Below, piece by piece: positions 23,843-32,953 of a DNA stretch of 64,000 bases. The position numbers and the translations under genes are program-made. The DNA comes from Saccharibacillus endophyticus (GTDB lineage: Bacteria; Bacillota; Bacilli; Paenibacillales; Paenibacillaceae). Within the stretch, counting starts at the first letter, position 1; every line of letters begins with the position of its first letter. A model generated the notes under the pieces. It was given only the letters and a program-made list of their open reading frames with translations. It did not search any database and was not told where the DNA came from. Location of the stretch: the NCBI RefSeq assembly GCF_013185185.1, contig NZ_JAAZWE010000002.1, positions 1-64,000 of the forward strand, written 5' to 3'.

Positions 23843-24750
23843 TGGGACGACCGGCCCTTTCCTCGACAGGAAAAAGAAAATCCGGCGAGCCGATCGACGC
23901 TTATAACGTTCCGGTCCGCAAACGCCGCATGAAGCCGCGCGAAGTTTTCCTTTTCGTTCTGCTGTCGGTCGGAAGCTTGCTGTTTCTGCTGCCGCTGTGG
24001 TGGATGATTTCCACCTCGCTGAAGTCGCCGCAGGAAATCGCGCAGTATCCGCCGACGTTCATCCCGAACGAATTTCATTTCGAAAATTACGTGCATACGT
24101 GGCAGGCCGCTCCGTTTACGCTGTACGCGTTCAACACGCTGATGCTTGCCTTTTTCGCGGTCGTCGGCAACGTACTCATGAATTCGTTCATCGCCTACGG
24201 CTTCGCCCGCATCGCGTTCAGAGGCAAAAGGTTCTGGTTCTCCGTGCTGCTGGCCACGATGATGATTCCCGGCTTCGTGACGCTGATTCCGCAGTACGTG
24301 CTGTTTTCCAAACTGCATCTGGTCGGCACGTATTACCCGCTGATCATCCCGCAGTTTCTCGGCAGCGCCTTTTACATCTTCATGCTGCGGCAGTTCTATA
24401 TGGGCATCCCCAAAGAACTGACCGAAGCCGCGAAAATCGACGGCGCGAACCATCTGTACATCTGGGCGAGAATCGTGATTCCGTTGTCCAAGCCCGCTCT
24501 CGCCGCCATCGCGGTCTTCGCTTTCAACGGCGCCTGGAACGACTTCCTCGGCCCCCTGCTTTACGTGAACGACGAGGTCCTCTACACGCTGCAGATCGGC
24601 CTGCAATCCTTCCGCGGCAGCGTGCAGACGCAGTGGAATTACTTGATGGCCGGTTCCGTGATCGTCCTGCTCCCCGTCATCATCCTGTTCTTCCTGTTCC
24701 AAAAGTATTTTATCGAAGGCATGAATTTGACCGCGGGAACGAAAGGTTAA
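23842..24750 (+). CDS. Sugar ABC transporter permease (MalG/UgpE type)
   Basis: A 302-residue partner permease with about six spans, the first at FLFVLLSVGSLLFLLPLWWM. The EAA loop is TEAAKIDGANHLYIWARIV..LP near residues 193-215. It ends NLTAGTKG, a C terminus typical of the MalG group. The start overlaps the previous stop (TGATG). It is the last gene of a three-gene importer operon, closed by a strong terminator. No glycoside hydrolase lies beside it, so the sugar remains unknown. Confidence 0.92.
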   Translation: MGRPALSSTGKRKSGEPIDAYNVPVRKRRMKPREVFLFVLLSVGSLLFLLPLWWMISTSLKSPQEIAQYPPTFIPNEFHFENYVHTWQAAPFTLYAFNTLMLAFFAVVGNVLMNSFIAYGFARIAFRGKRFWFSVLLATMMIPGFVTLIPQYVLFSKLHLVGTYYPLIIPQFLGSAFYIFMLRQFYMGIPKELTEAAKIDGANHLYIWARIVIPLSKPALAAIAVFAFNGAWNDFLGPLLYVNDEVLYTLQIGLQSFRGSVQTQWNYLMAGSVIVLLPVIILFFLFQKYFIEGMNLTAGTKG

Positions 24751-24784
24751 AAGCATCGACGCACCGTCTCGCCATTACAGCTTT

Positions 24785-24824
24785 AAAAAAAGCTTCGACA
24801 GGATATTCCCCTGTCGAAGCTTTT
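24785..24824 (+). terminator. Terminator of the sugar importer operon
   Basis: AAAAGCTTCGACAGG pairs perfectly with CCTGTCGAAGCTTTT, 40 bp after the last permease. Confidence 0.88.
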
Positions 24825-24894
24825 CATATTTAACGCGATTTCTATTCGACTGCCGACTCGAATGAAAAAGACCGATCTTTCTTTACCTATGCAA

Positions 24895-24925
24895 AAAAAG
24901 ACCGCTTCAGACGAAGCGGTCTTTT
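24895..24925 (-). terminator. Terminator of the Csp-like gene
   Basis: AAAAGACCGCTTC pairs with GAAGCGGTCTTTT, with seven T on the reverse strand. It lies beyond repeat R4. Confidence 0.8.
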
Positions 24926-24985
24926 GACGTAAATTTCTATACACTTCGGAAGCGTATGCTGGCAATTTCTCCCGCAGCCGCTCCA
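24926..24985 (-). repeat. Short repeat element R4 (truncated relative of R1-R3)
   Basis: Read on the reverse strand this contains GCTGCGGGAGAAATT, as in R2, and AGCATACGCTTCCGAAGTG, as in R1 with one change. It then reaches an A/T-rich end resembling the ACTGAATTTC arm. The 15-bp central stem seen in R1 and R3 is absent, so this looks like a shortened copy. It sits between the Csp-like gene and its terminator. Confidence 0.5.
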
Positions 24986-24997
24986 ACGAGTCGAAAT

Positions 24998-25342
24998 TTA
25001 AGCCGTCACCAGCACGCTACGGCAGATGCTCGCGCACTCCCGGCATACTTCTACGCATTCTTGGCAATGTTCGTGCTTGTGCTTCATGCACTCGTCGGCG
25101 CAAGCGTCGCAAGCTTTCGCGACCAGTTCGCAAATTTCGGCCACGAACGGGCTGTTGCGCGTCATGGCTTGAATGGCCACGCCGCACAGGTCCGCGCATT
25201 CGCGGTCCAGTCTCAGGCATTCGCGAAGTTCGAAAATATCAAGGCCTTTCAGGCTCGAAACGTAGCTGACGTTGCAGACGTTCATGCAGCGGATGCAGGC
25301 GTCGATGCACTCTTTATATGTAGTCACGGTCAATTGGGTCAT
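24998..25342 (-). CDS. Four-helix-bundle copper-binding protein (DUF326, Csp-like)
   Basis: A 114-residue, cysteine-rich, all-helical protein of the DUF326/Csp (copper storage) group; B. subtilis YhjQ is a relative. Cysteines recur with helical spacing (CIDACIRCMNVC; ACDACADEC; CQECVEVCRECASIC), so they line the inside of a four-helix bundle and bind Cu(I). A KHKHEHC segment adds histidines. There is no signal peptide, which fits the cytosolic type. The start is ATG at 25342. It lies downstream of a COG0523 GTPase in the same direction, but 98 bp separates them, so shared transcription is uncertain. Confidence 0.85.
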   Translation of the reverse strand: MTQLTVTTYKECIDACIRCMNVCNVSYVSSLKGLDIFELRECLRLDRECADLCGVAIQAMTRNSPFVAEICELVAKACDACADECMKHKHEHCQECVEVCRECASICRSVLVTA

Positions 25343-25439
25343 GTTGTATTCCTCCCGGTTGTAGGTTGAGGCTTGTCAGCCTTCGATGATCCTCATTACC
25401 CGAAAGATTACAAAATTGAAACCCTCGCCGCCTACTTGC

Positions 25440-26414
25440 TTATGCTTGCGCTTCTTCTGCTTCTAACGCTTCCAGCTTCTCGCGCAGCTCGGCGGCCGAA
25501 AAATGTTCGCCGATAAATACCGCCATATCATCCAACTTACCCTGAGGCGTAACTTTAATGAAATCAAGTTCCCGGAAAGCATATTGGAACAAGAAACGAC
25601 TTGCGGTATCGGAGAACGTCAATAATCCTTTTGCCCGATAAATTTCACGCGGCAGCGAAGAAATCAGCGCTTCAAACCGTTCGCTGTCTACCGGATTTTT
25701 GAAACGATGCGTATACGAAGTCACGTGTTCATGCCCGGAACCCAGCATATCGAAGCGTCCGCCCGGCGTCTTTTTTAAAGGGCCGTTCTCTACTCGCTCT
25801 GCCGCAAAGCCAATATTCAATAACGCTTCAAAGTCCGCTTCGCAGCGAATCGCGCGGATCACGGGAGCATACGCATTCCATTCCGCGATCGCTCGCTCAA
25901 GCTCTTCGGCTTCCTGTTCGCTGACCCGGTCCATTTTATTCAAAATGATCACGGATGCGCAGCGAATCTGATCCTGCATCAGAGCATACGTGCGTCCTCC
26001 GCGATTGCGATACATCTCCAATAGGTGAGCGGCGTCGGCTACGGTGATCAATCCTTTGATATCGATCCCCGCATACATCGCCGTTTCGGTCGCGGAGTCC
26101 AGCAGATCGATCGGATTGGCAGCGCCGGTAGCTTCGATCAATACCACATCCGGCCGATCCCGCTCCACCAGCATCGCCAGCTCTCCCGCCAAGTCTTCGC
26201 GCACGGTACAACAAATGCAGCCGCCCAGCAGCTCCGCTGTCGGAACCTCGGAGTCGACCAGCATGCCGTCCAAATTCACGTCGCCCAGTTCGTTAATGAT
26301 GACGCCGGGTTTTAAGCCTTGCCCCTGCCAATAGGCAACCAACTTTTGAAGTAACGTGGTCTTGCCGCTGCCCAGAAAACCGGACAGCAAATATACCGGT
26401 ACAACCTTATTCAT
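25440..26414 (-). CDS. CobW/COG0523 family GTP-binding metallochaperone
   Basis: A 324-residue G3E GTPase. Walker A is GFLGSGKTT (about residues 12-20), and the metal-binding CxCC motif is GGCICC. Switch region EATGAANP and NKMD (G4) follow, and the C-terminal CobW_C domain starts around residue 230. Family members insert or deliver Zn, Co or Fe. No Zur-like site is visible upstream, so the metal is unassigned. The start is ATG at 26414 with AGGAGG. It has its own promoter and is followed by the Csp-like copper protein. Confidence 0.88.
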   Translation of the reverse strand: MNKVVPVYLLSGFLGSGKTTLLQKLVAYWQGQGLKPGVIINELGDVNLDGMLVDSEVPTAELLGGCICCTVREDLAGELAMLVERDRPDVVLIEATGAANPIDLLDSATETAMYAGIDIKGLITVADAAHLLEMYRNRGGRTYALMQDQIRCASVIILNKMDRVSEQEAEELERAIAEWNAYAPVIRAIRCEADFEALLNIGFAAERVENGPLKKTPGGRFDMLGSGHEHVTSYTHRFKNPVDSERFEALISSLPREIYRAKGLLTFSDTASRFLFQYAFRELDFIKVTPQGKLDDMAVFIGEHFSAAELREKLEALEAEEAQA

Positions 26415-26478
26415 CTATGTATACCTCCTGTATGCGTGGATTGAAATGTTTAATCGCGAAGCGCGTGCCCGAGGATTG

Positions 26479-26507
26479 AGTCTACTACAGCAAGACGGGA
26501 AGTGCAA
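26479..26507 (-). promoter_or_regulatory. Promoter of the COG0523 gene
   Basis: On the reverse strand TTGCAC (26507-26502), a 17-nt spacer and TAGACT (26484-26479). Confidence 0.55.
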
Positions 26508-26548
26508 CGAGCAAGCAGCAAAATCAGCGGGCAATCACAGATAACGCG

Positions 26549-26577
26549 AAAAAAAGCATACGAAAAGATCGCATGCT
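26549..26577 (-). terminator. Terminator of the acuI-like gene
   Basis: AGCATGCGA pairs with TCGTATGCT on the reverse strand, with one G-T pair, followed by seven T. Confidence 0.75.
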
Positions 26578-26635
26578 CAAGCTGTCGATAAGGCCATGTG
26601 CGAGATGGACTTCATCGACATGTTGATGAAGAACC

Positions 26636-27640
26636 TTACTTTTCCGCCGAAACCTTTACCAATTGCCGCCCTACCGCTTGTCCTTTTAAAATACGGTCAA
26701 ACGCTTCAGGAAGTTGTTCAAGCGATACTTCATGCACGGCTTGTTCAAACAGAGATTCCGGCTTCCAATCCGTCGCCAGCTTGTTCCATACCTCCAAACG
26801 TAACGGCAGCGGGCATTGAACCGAATCGATTCCGGCCAGCGTCACGCCGCGCAGGATGAACGGATGCACGCTTGTTCCGAAGTCGCCGCCGCCTGTAAGG
26901 CCGGACAAAGCGAGTACGCCCCGGTAACGAATACTTTTCAGACGTTCTCCCGTGCCTGCTCCGCCCACCGGATCGACGATTGCCGACCAAAGTCCTTTGC
27001 CCAGAGGTCCTTTGGAAGGTGTCTGTGCTTCTTCGCGCGAGATCGTATGCGAGGCTCCCAGACGCTTCAACAACTCCCACTCCTGCTCTTTGCCGCTGCT
27101 TGCCGTGACTTCGAAGCCCAGTTTCGCCAAAATCGCTACCGCTACGCTGCCCACCCCGCCGGATGCGCCCGTAACCAGAATCGGACCGTTCTCCGGAGTA
27201 ATGCCCGCATTCAGAATCGCTTCTACGGACATGCCTGCCGTGAAGCCCGCCGTACCCAGAATCATCGCTTCGCGCAAAGTCAGTCCTTCCGGAAGTTTAA
27301 CGAGCCAGTCTGCCGGTACGCGCGCCTGCTCGCTGTAGCCGCCAAAATGCGATACGCCGAGACCGTAGCCCGTGCACAGTACTTGATCGCCGATCGCAAA
27401 ACGCGAATCTTCGCTAGCGACAACCTCGCCGGCCAAATCAATCCCCGGAATAAACGGATACTCGCGCACGATCCGACCTTCCTTGATGCTGGCTAGGCCG
27501 TCTTTATAATTGACGTCGGAATAACGAACCCGAACGAGGACTTCTCCCTGCGGCAGGTCTTCGGTTTCGATTTCCTTTACGGCTCCCGTTACGCCTGTTT
27601 CTGTTTCCTCCAGCCAAAATGCACGAAATTTCTCTGTCAT
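26636..27640 (-). CDS. AcuI/YhdH-like NADPH-dependent oxidoreductase
   Basis: A 334-residue zinc-independent medium-chain dehydrogenase of the YhdH/AcuI quinone-oxidoreductase group; AcuI itself reduces acryloyl-CoA. The N-terminal GroES-like part has SDVNYKDGLAS and PFIPGIDLAGEV. The Rossmann NADPH motif is TGASGGVGSVAV, and LALSGLTGGGD lies near the end. The substrate here is not known. The ATG at 27640 gives the best spacing from GGAGGAG; a preceding ATG at 27643 is possible. It is monocistronic with its own terminator. Confidence 0.85.
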   Translation of the reverse strand: MTEKFRAFWLEETETGVTGAVKEIETEDLPQGEVLVRVRYSDVNYKDGLASIKEGRIVREYPFIPGIDLAGEVVASEDSRFAIGDQVLCTGYGLGVSHFGGYSEQARVPADWLVKLPEGLTLREAMILGTAGFTAGMSVEAILNAGITPENGPILVTGASGGVGSVAVAILAKLGFEVTASSGKEQEWELLKRLGASHTISREEAQTPSKGPLGKGLWSAIVDPVGGAGTGERLKSIRYRGVLALSGLTGGGDFGTSVHPFILRGVTLAGIDSVQCPLPLRLEVWNKLATDWKPESLFEQAVHEVSLEQLPEAFDRILKGQAVGRQLVKVSAEK

Positions 27641-27795
27641 CATGATCTCCTCCATACTTCATTTCTGATTGGTCTCTATAAGAACGGATCGCCTCCGCTC
27701 TCTCCTTTTCCATCCTACTCCAACACCCGGCGCGACGCCAGTAAGAAGCTCACACTCGAACTACGATCTTCGTGACGCACTGCTATGCTCGACGC

Positions 27796-27831
27796 AAAAA
27801 GGCGGCCGATACGAGATCGACCGCCTTTCAT
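27796..27831 (-). terminator. Terminator of the oxoacid:ferredoxin oxidoreductase operon
   Basis: AAAGGCGGTCGAT pairs with ATCGGCCGCCTTT on the reverse strand, followed by T residues, just after the stop at 27857. Confidence 0.75.
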
Positions 27832-27856
27832 GTATTCGATAACATTGAGAAACTTT

Positions 27857-30163
27857 TTATAGATCCGGGTGCTCGTGTCTAGCTTTCAAACGGCTCCACC
27901 GCAGCTCAACTTCGCGTTCGAACTCCTGAAGCGCTGCTTCATTTTCCGGTTTCAACAAATGGCGCGTTTTGCCCATCCGTTTCAGCCACTCCGAGACCGG
28001 AACCTTTTTGTTTTTGTCTTCAGGGTTATAGGTGATTGCCGTGACGCCTTGCTCCACTTCGTACAGCGGGAAGAAGTTCGAGCTGACGGCGGCATCCACG
28101 ATATTGGCGCCTTGATCATCGGGCGACATCCAGTTCAACGGGCAGGCGATCAGAATCTTGCCGTATACCAGCCCGACATTCTGAGCATACCATTGAGCTT
28201 TCGCCGCTTTTTTAACCAAATCCTGCGGGAAAGCTTCACTGCCTGTAAAGACATACGGAATACCGGTAGCGGCCATAATTTGAGCGGTGTCTTTATGGTG
28301 GAACGACTTGCCCTGCTGCGTCTTTCCGACGCCGGAAGTCGATGTGCGATGTCCCAGCGGCGTCGAGTAGGACATTTGGGCACCGGTATTCATGTAACCC
28401 TCATTATCGTATTCGACGATGATCATGCGATGTCCGCGCAGTGCGGCGCCGATCGCCGGGCCCATGCCGATATCCATGCCGCCGTCGCCCGTAACCATCA
28501 CGAACGTGAAATCTTCCTGTAGGCCGAGTCCTTCGAACTCTCCGCGGCGCTTGCGCTCCCAGAACATTTCGACCAGACCGGACAACGTTGCCGCACCGTT
28601 TTGGAACAGGTTATGGATATAAGTCGCTTTATGGGAGGAATGCGGATAGCCCGTTGTCGTTACCATCGCGCAGCCCGTGTGGAACAACGTGACGATGTCG
28701 CCTTCGATTCCTTTGAAGAACAATTCAAGTCCCGAGAAAATGCCGCAGCCCGGGCAAGCCCCGTGTCCGGGAGCCAAACGTTTCGGCTTTTTCGTCAACG
28801 AACGCAGAGGCGGAATCTTGACGGCAAGCTTCCCCGTTTCTTCATTCGGCGTCACGGTGATCAGTCCTGTTTTCAATTCATCGAAGTTTAAAGGCTTGAG
28901 CAAACGTTTAGGTGCTTTTGTCGGATCGCCAGGCGTATGGCCATAGAAATCGAACGGAATGTTGACGGTCTGCTTCTCGGCTGCTTCAATCGCCAATTCG
29001 AAGAAGCGACGTCCGTCTTCGGCCCCGAACTCTTTGCCTCCCAGACCGTACACGCGGCCTACGACCTGCGTATCGCGATTACCGTGCGTGAACAATGCAG
29101 CCTTGATTTCGTTCAGCATATTGCCGCCATGCGCGCCGCAGGCGTCGGCTCGATCGCCTACCGTGATCGCGCGAACATGTTGGAGCGCTTCGGCAATCTG
29201 GCGCTGCGGGAAAGGACGGATCATGTTCGGCGCGACCGCTCCGGCTTTGATTCCTTGCAAGCGAAGCTCGTCCACGACATCCTTGATGGTCTCCGAAGCC
29301 GAATTCATCACGAATACAGCCACTTCCGCATCGTCCATCCGGTAGAGATCAAGCATTGGATACTCGCGTCCGGTCAATTCTTGATATTCGGCGGAGATTC
29401 GTTCGAAAACGCCTTCGGCGCGATACATCGCTTCCGACATCTGATAGCGGTTATTGATATAATCCGGTTCGTTCATATAAGGTCCGATCGTAATCGGATT
29501 TTCGCGGTCGAGCGCATTGGCGAAGCCTTCCGGCGTATATTCTCCGACGAAAGCCATTACGTCGGCACGATCTTCAAAGGTCTGGACGCGGCGCTTTTGG
29601 TGAGAAGTGAAATAGCCGTCGTAGGCCACCATAACCGGAAGCCGAACTTCCGGGTCTTCGGCAAGCTTAAGCGCAATCAGATTCATATCGTATACGGCCT
29701 GCGGATCGCGGCACATCAGAATCGGCCAGCCTGTATTCAGCGCAAAGTACAAGTCGGAATGATCGCCGTGAATGTTCAGCGGCCCGGAGACCGAACGGCA
29801 GACCAGATTCAATACCATCGGGAAACGGGTGCCCGATTGAACCGGCATTTGCTCCATCATGTACAGATAGCCTTGAGCGCTTGTTGCGTTGAACACGCGG
29901 CCCCCGCCTGTCGAGGCGCCGTAGCAGATTCCGGCAGAGCTGTGCTCGCCGTCCGACGGCACGAGACGAATTCCGTGTTTCCCTTCCGTTTTCATCAAAT
30001 CCAGATGCTGCGCTACTTCCGTTGACGGCGAGATCGGGAAATACCCCATGATATGATAGTCGATCTGGTGCGCGGCATACGCAGCCATCTCGTTGCCTGA
30101 TTCATAAACCATCCGCTGCTTCACGCGGCCTGGCGTAACTTCTTTCGAATAATCGATTGCCAT
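27857..30163 (-). CDS. 2-oxoacid:ferredoxin oxidoreductase, fused alpha-beta subunit
   Basis: A 768-residue fusion. The N-terminal 440 residues match the POR alpha chain (ISPSTEVAQHLD; PVQSGTRFPMVLNLVCRS). The C-terminal 290 match the ThDP-binding beta chain, with the GHGACPGCGIF cluster/ThDP segment and the GDGGMDIGMGPA motif. The likely reaction is CoA-dependent oxidative decarboxylation of pyruvate or a related 2-oxoacid with ferredoxin as acceptor; the substrate is not certain. The partner gene lies 28 bp upstream and supplies gamma and ferredoxin-like parts, so two polypeptides cover all four ancestral subunits. The start is ATG at 30163 with AAGGAAGGG. Confidence 0.9.
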   Translation of the reverse strand: MAIDYSKEVTPGRVKQRMVYESGNEMAAYAAHQIDYHIMGYFPISPSTEVAQHLDLMKTEGKHGIRLVPSDGEHSSAGICYGASTGGGRVFNATSAQGYLYMMEQMPVQSGTRFPMVLNLVCRSVSGPLNIHGDHSDLYFALNTGWPILMCRDPQAVYDMNLIALKLAEDPEVRLPVMVAYDGYFTSHQKRRVQTFEDRADVMAFVGEYTPEGFANALDRENPITIGPYMNEPDYINNRYQMSEAMYRAEGVFERISAEYQELTGREYPMLDLYRMDDAEVAVFVMNSASETIKDVVDELRLQGIKAGAVAPNMIRPFPQRQIAEALQHVRAITVGDRADACGAHGGNMLNEIKAALFTHGNRDTQVVGRVYGLGGKEFGAEDGRRFFELAIEAAEKQTVNIPFDFYGHTPGDPTKAPKRLLKPLNFDELKTGLITVTPNEETGKLAVKIPPLRSLTKKPKRLAPGHGACPGCGIFSGLELFFKGIEGDIVTLFHTGCAMVTTTGYPHSSHKATYIHNLFQNGAATLSGLVEMFWERKRRGEFEGLGLQEDFTFVMVTGDGGMDIGMGPAIGAALRGHRMIIVEYDNEGYMNTGAQMSYSTPLGHRTSTSGVGKTQQGKSFHHKDTAQIMAATGIPYVFTGSEAFPQDLVKKAAKAQWYAQNVGLVYGKILIACPLNWMSPDDQGANIVDAAVSSNFFPLYEVEQGVTAITYNPEDKNKKVPVSEWLKRMGKTRHLLKPENEAALQEFEREVELRWSRLKARHEHPDL

Positions 30164-30191
30164 AGTACCCTTCCTTTCCCGTCAGTAGGGA

Positions 30192-31190
30192 TCAAGCCTC
30201 GACATAGTCGAAGCGATGTTTGACCTGATTGGCATCCGCATAGCCTTCTTGTTCAAGCATCCGCGACAACGAGTCGGTCGGACAAGCTTCTACGCACTTC
30301 AAACAGCCTTTGCAATATTGATAATCGATACCTTGCAGCACCATCTGCATCCGGCCGCGCTTGTCGGGTTGTTCTTCCCAGACGAAGCACAGATCCGGGC
30401 AAGCCGTATCGCACTGCGCACAGTTAATGCAGGTCGCTCGGTCAAAAGCCGGCAGCATTCCGGAACGCGAGATGCTAAGGTCCTTGAGCAAGCTGCTGCC
30501 CGGCGTAACCACCATACCGCCAAGCGGCTGATTCAGATAACCGAATGGACTTTCCGGCACTTTCGCGGAAGCCTCGTCGCTTTCTTTTGCAGGGACTTCA
30601 AGCATTTCGATCTCACTGTATCCACGTTCAAACACACGAATGGCCAATTCAACCGCCTGCGGATATTTTTTACCCAGCGATTTGGCAATGACGTCCTTCA
30701 TAAACTCGGGGTCCAGGAACGCGCACAGACGAAACAAACCGCCCAGCATCGCCATATTGACCTTATTTTTCTCTTCAAGCGCAATTCGCGTCGCATCCAA
30801 GACCGCAACGGTGCAACCTTGCAAGTCGGCATCCTCCGCGATGCGCTGCGCGGAACGCGCCGAATTGACCAGTACGATGCCGCCCGGACGAACGCCGGAG
30901 GCACCTCCCGTTTTGATCAACGCTTCATGAAAAATGCCGATGACATGCGGATGCTCGATCGGCGATGTATCGCGAATCGGCGTACCGAGCTCGCAGAAAC
31001 GGATATGCGCCTTGACCGGCGACCCTTTTTTCTCCGATCCGTACGACGAGAAACTGACTCCGTCCATGCCCGCTCCGACGATCCCGGCTTCCGCAAGCAT
31101 TTTGCCTGCCAGATTGGCGCCGAGTCCTCCGATCGATTCCAGCCGGATTTCGAAAAAGCCGAGTTTGTTTACTTCAGGCAGTACCGCCAC
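30192..31190 (-). CDS. 2-oxoacid:ferredoxin oxidoreductase, fused gamma-delta subunit
   Basis: A 332-residue fusion. Residues 1-190 are the gamma domain (RLESIGGLGANLAGKMLAEAG; SFSSYGSEKKGSPVKAHIR). The C-terminal 90 residues are a 2[4Fe-4S] ferredoxin-like delta domain with the cysteine groups CINCAQCDTAC and CKGCLKCVEAC. It acts with the next gene to pass electrons from ThDP-bound oxoacid to ferredoxin. The start is GTG at 31190 with GGAGGGGG. A possible FNR/CRP-type site lies upstream at a class II activator position, which would suit an oxygen-sensitive enzyme. Confidence 0.9.
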   Translation of the reverse strand: MAVLPEVNKLGFFEIRLESIGGLGANLAGKMLAEAGIVGAGMDGVSFSSYGSEKKGSPVKAHIRFCELGTPIRDTSPIEHPHVIGIFHEALIKTGGASGVRPGGIVLVNSARSAQRIAEDADLQGCTVAVLDATRIALEEKNKVNMAMLGGLFRLCAFLDPEFMKDVIAKSLGKKYPQAVELAIRVFERGYSEIEMLEVPAKESDEASAKVPESPFGYLNQPLGGMVVTPGSSLLKDLSISRSGMLPAFDRATCINCAQCDTACPDLCFVWEEQPDKRGRMQMVLQGIDYQYCKGCLKCVEACPTDSLSRMLEQEGYADANQVKHRFDYVEA

Positions 31191-31218
31191 ACCTTTTCCC
31201 CCTCCGTATTTTATTTTA

Positions 31219-31261
31219 AATTTAACAATTTACATGAGGTGTCACTGTAATAAATATCACA
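31219..31261 (-). promoter_or_regulatory. Candidate FNR/CRP-family box and -10 element of the ferredoxin oxidoreductase operon
   Basis: On the reverse strand TGTGATATTTATTACA (31261-31246) differs by one base from the Fnr consensus TGTGAnnnnnnTCACA. A weak -10, TAAATT (31224-31219), would put its centre at about -41.5, the class II activator position. There is no good -35. The -10 was chosen with that spacing in mind, so the match is suggestive only. Confidence 0.4.
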
Positions 31262-31352
31262 CGCCAAGTTTGAAAAAGGGCTGCGAAAGGCCTTATTTCG
31301 TCACACTTTCGGCTTAACCGCGCGGTTTGGTTCATTAAAACTGCTAACACGC

Positions 31353-31388
31353 AAAAAAGCGGGATCTCCCTAAGAAGATCCCGCTTTT
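31353..31388 (-). terminator. Terminator of pncB
   Basis: AAAAGCGGGATCT pairs perfectly with AGATCCCGCTTTT around a short loop, with T residues on the reverse strand. Confidence 0.85.
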
Positions 31389-31453
31389 CCCTATATTTAT
31401 CGAAGCGAATTCCTGATCCGCATTTCGATATTCCCTACTATCTTGTCAACGCT

Positions 31454-32920
31454 TTAACTTTCCGGCGTACCTTCTGTTTCTTCCATATAACGATCGATCA
31501 GACCCTGCTTGAGCTGCCAAGCCTTCTCGCTGATGTTGACGCGGTAAATTTCCGGATTCAACTTGCGCAAATACTGCGGCCAAAACTGCTTGAGCTGGGA
31601 TGCGTGGTAGTCTCGGATATCTTTCAGCGAAGGCAGCTCGTACACGAGTTTGCCTTCCTCGAAGATCGGCACCAACATCCGCTCGGCATCATAGTTTTTC
31701 ACATAGCGGCGAATGTACGTGTGCAGCGGATTGAACAGCTTCAGCTGCTTGCCTTCGCTCGGCTCGTTTTCTTCCGGGAAGCAAATATAGTCGGCAATCG
31801 CTTTGCCTGTTCCGCGGTCGATAATGCGATACACGTCTTTTTTGCCGGGTGTCGTTACCTTTTCGGGATTGGCCGAGATCTTGATCGTCGGCTGCATGAT
31901 TCCGTCCACTTCCCGCTCGACCAGCTTGTACACGCCGCCCAGCGAAGGTTGGTCGTGCGCCGTGATCAACTGCGTGCCGACGCCCCAGATATCGATGCGC
32001 GCATCCTGCGTTTTCAGTTCGGTGATCGTATGTTCGTCAAGATCGTTCGACGCAACGATTTTCACATAATCAAGCCCGGCTTCATCCAGCATTTTGCGCG
32101 CTTCGATCGACAGATAAGCCAAGTCGCCGCTATCCAGACGAATCGAGTTCAGACGCTTGCCGCGTTCCTCCAGCTTCTTCGCCGTACGGATCGCGTTCGG
32201 TACGCCGCTTCTGAGCGTGTCGAACGTATCGACCAGCAGCGAAGAATAATCCGGCAGCACTTCCGCATACTTGTCGAACGCCTCTTGTTCGCTCCCGAAA
32301 CTTTGTACCCACGCATGCGCATGAGTGCCTTTGGTCGGAATACCGAAGCGTTTGCCCGCCATCATGTTGGATGTGGCGTCGAACCCGGACACGTAAGCCG
32401 CGCGCGCTCCCCAGACCGCGGCGTCCGCTTCCTGCGCGCGGCGCGTTCCGAATTCCAGCAATGTATCGCCGTCCGCAGCCTGCTTGATTCGAGCGGCCTT
32501 GGTCGCAATCAACGTCTGGAAGTTCATGAAGTTCAGCAGCGCCGTCTCGACCAATTGGGCTTCGAAAATGGTGCCTTCGACTCGAATCAACGGTTCATTC
32601 GGAAACACGACGGCTCCTTCGCGCATAGAGTGTACGGTTCCGTTAAAATGAAACGTCCGAAGCTCCTCCAGAAAAAGGGGATCGTAGTTCTCCTCTTGCT
32701 CGGACAGGTAGCGGATATCGTCCTCTTGAAAACGAAGATTCGAGATATAATGCACGATTCGTTCGAGCCCCGCAAACACGCCGTAACCGTTCCCGAACGG
32801 AAGACTGCGGAAGTAAGCCTCGAATACCGCGCGGTGCTTGTGCGTACCGTGCATCCAGTGAGCATACATCATATTGATCTGATACTTATCCGTATGTAAA
32901 GCCATTCCAGGCGTCTCCAT
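31454..32920 (-). CDS. pncB: Nicotinate phosphoribosyltransferase
   Basis: The first enzyme of the Preiss-Handler NAD salvage route, joining nicotinate to PRPP. The 488-residue length suits the Firmicute type. Visible blocks are LHTDKYQINMMYAHW near the N terminus, the LLEFGTRRAQ segment with the conserved GTRRA, the SIRLDSGDLAYLS block and ASNDLDE, which line the PRPP/nicotinate site. The start is ATG at 32920 with GGAGGAG. It lies downstream of pncA and an NrtR-like regulator on the same strand; the 94-bp gap before it holds a GC-rich hairpin. Confidence 0.93.
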   Translation of the reverse strand: METPGMALHTDKYQINMMYAHWMHGTHKHRAVFEAYFRSLPFGNGYGVFAGLERIVHYISNLRFQEDDIRYLSEQEENYDPLFLEELRTFHFNGTVHSMREGAVVFPNEPLIRVEGTIFEAQLVETALLNFMNFQTLIATKAARIKQAADGDTLLEFGTRRAQEADAAVWGARAAYVSGFDATSNMMAGKRFGIPTKGTHAHAWVQSFGSEQEAFDKYAEVLPDYSSLLVDTFDTLRSGVPNAIRTAKKLEERGKRLNSIRLDSGDLAYLSIEARKMLDEAGLDYVKIVASNDLDEHTITELKTQDARIDIWGVGTQLITAHDQPSLGGVYKLVEREVDGIMQPTIKISANPEKVTTPGKKDVYRIIDRGTGKAIADYICFPEENEPSEGKQLKLFNPLHTYIRRYVKNYDAERMLVPIFEEGKLVYELPSLKDIRDYHASQLKQFWPQYLRKLNPEIYRVNISEKAWQLKQGLIDRYMEETEGTPES

Positions 32921-32953
32921 ACTGTTCCCTCCTCCGATACCGCCTAACAGACG

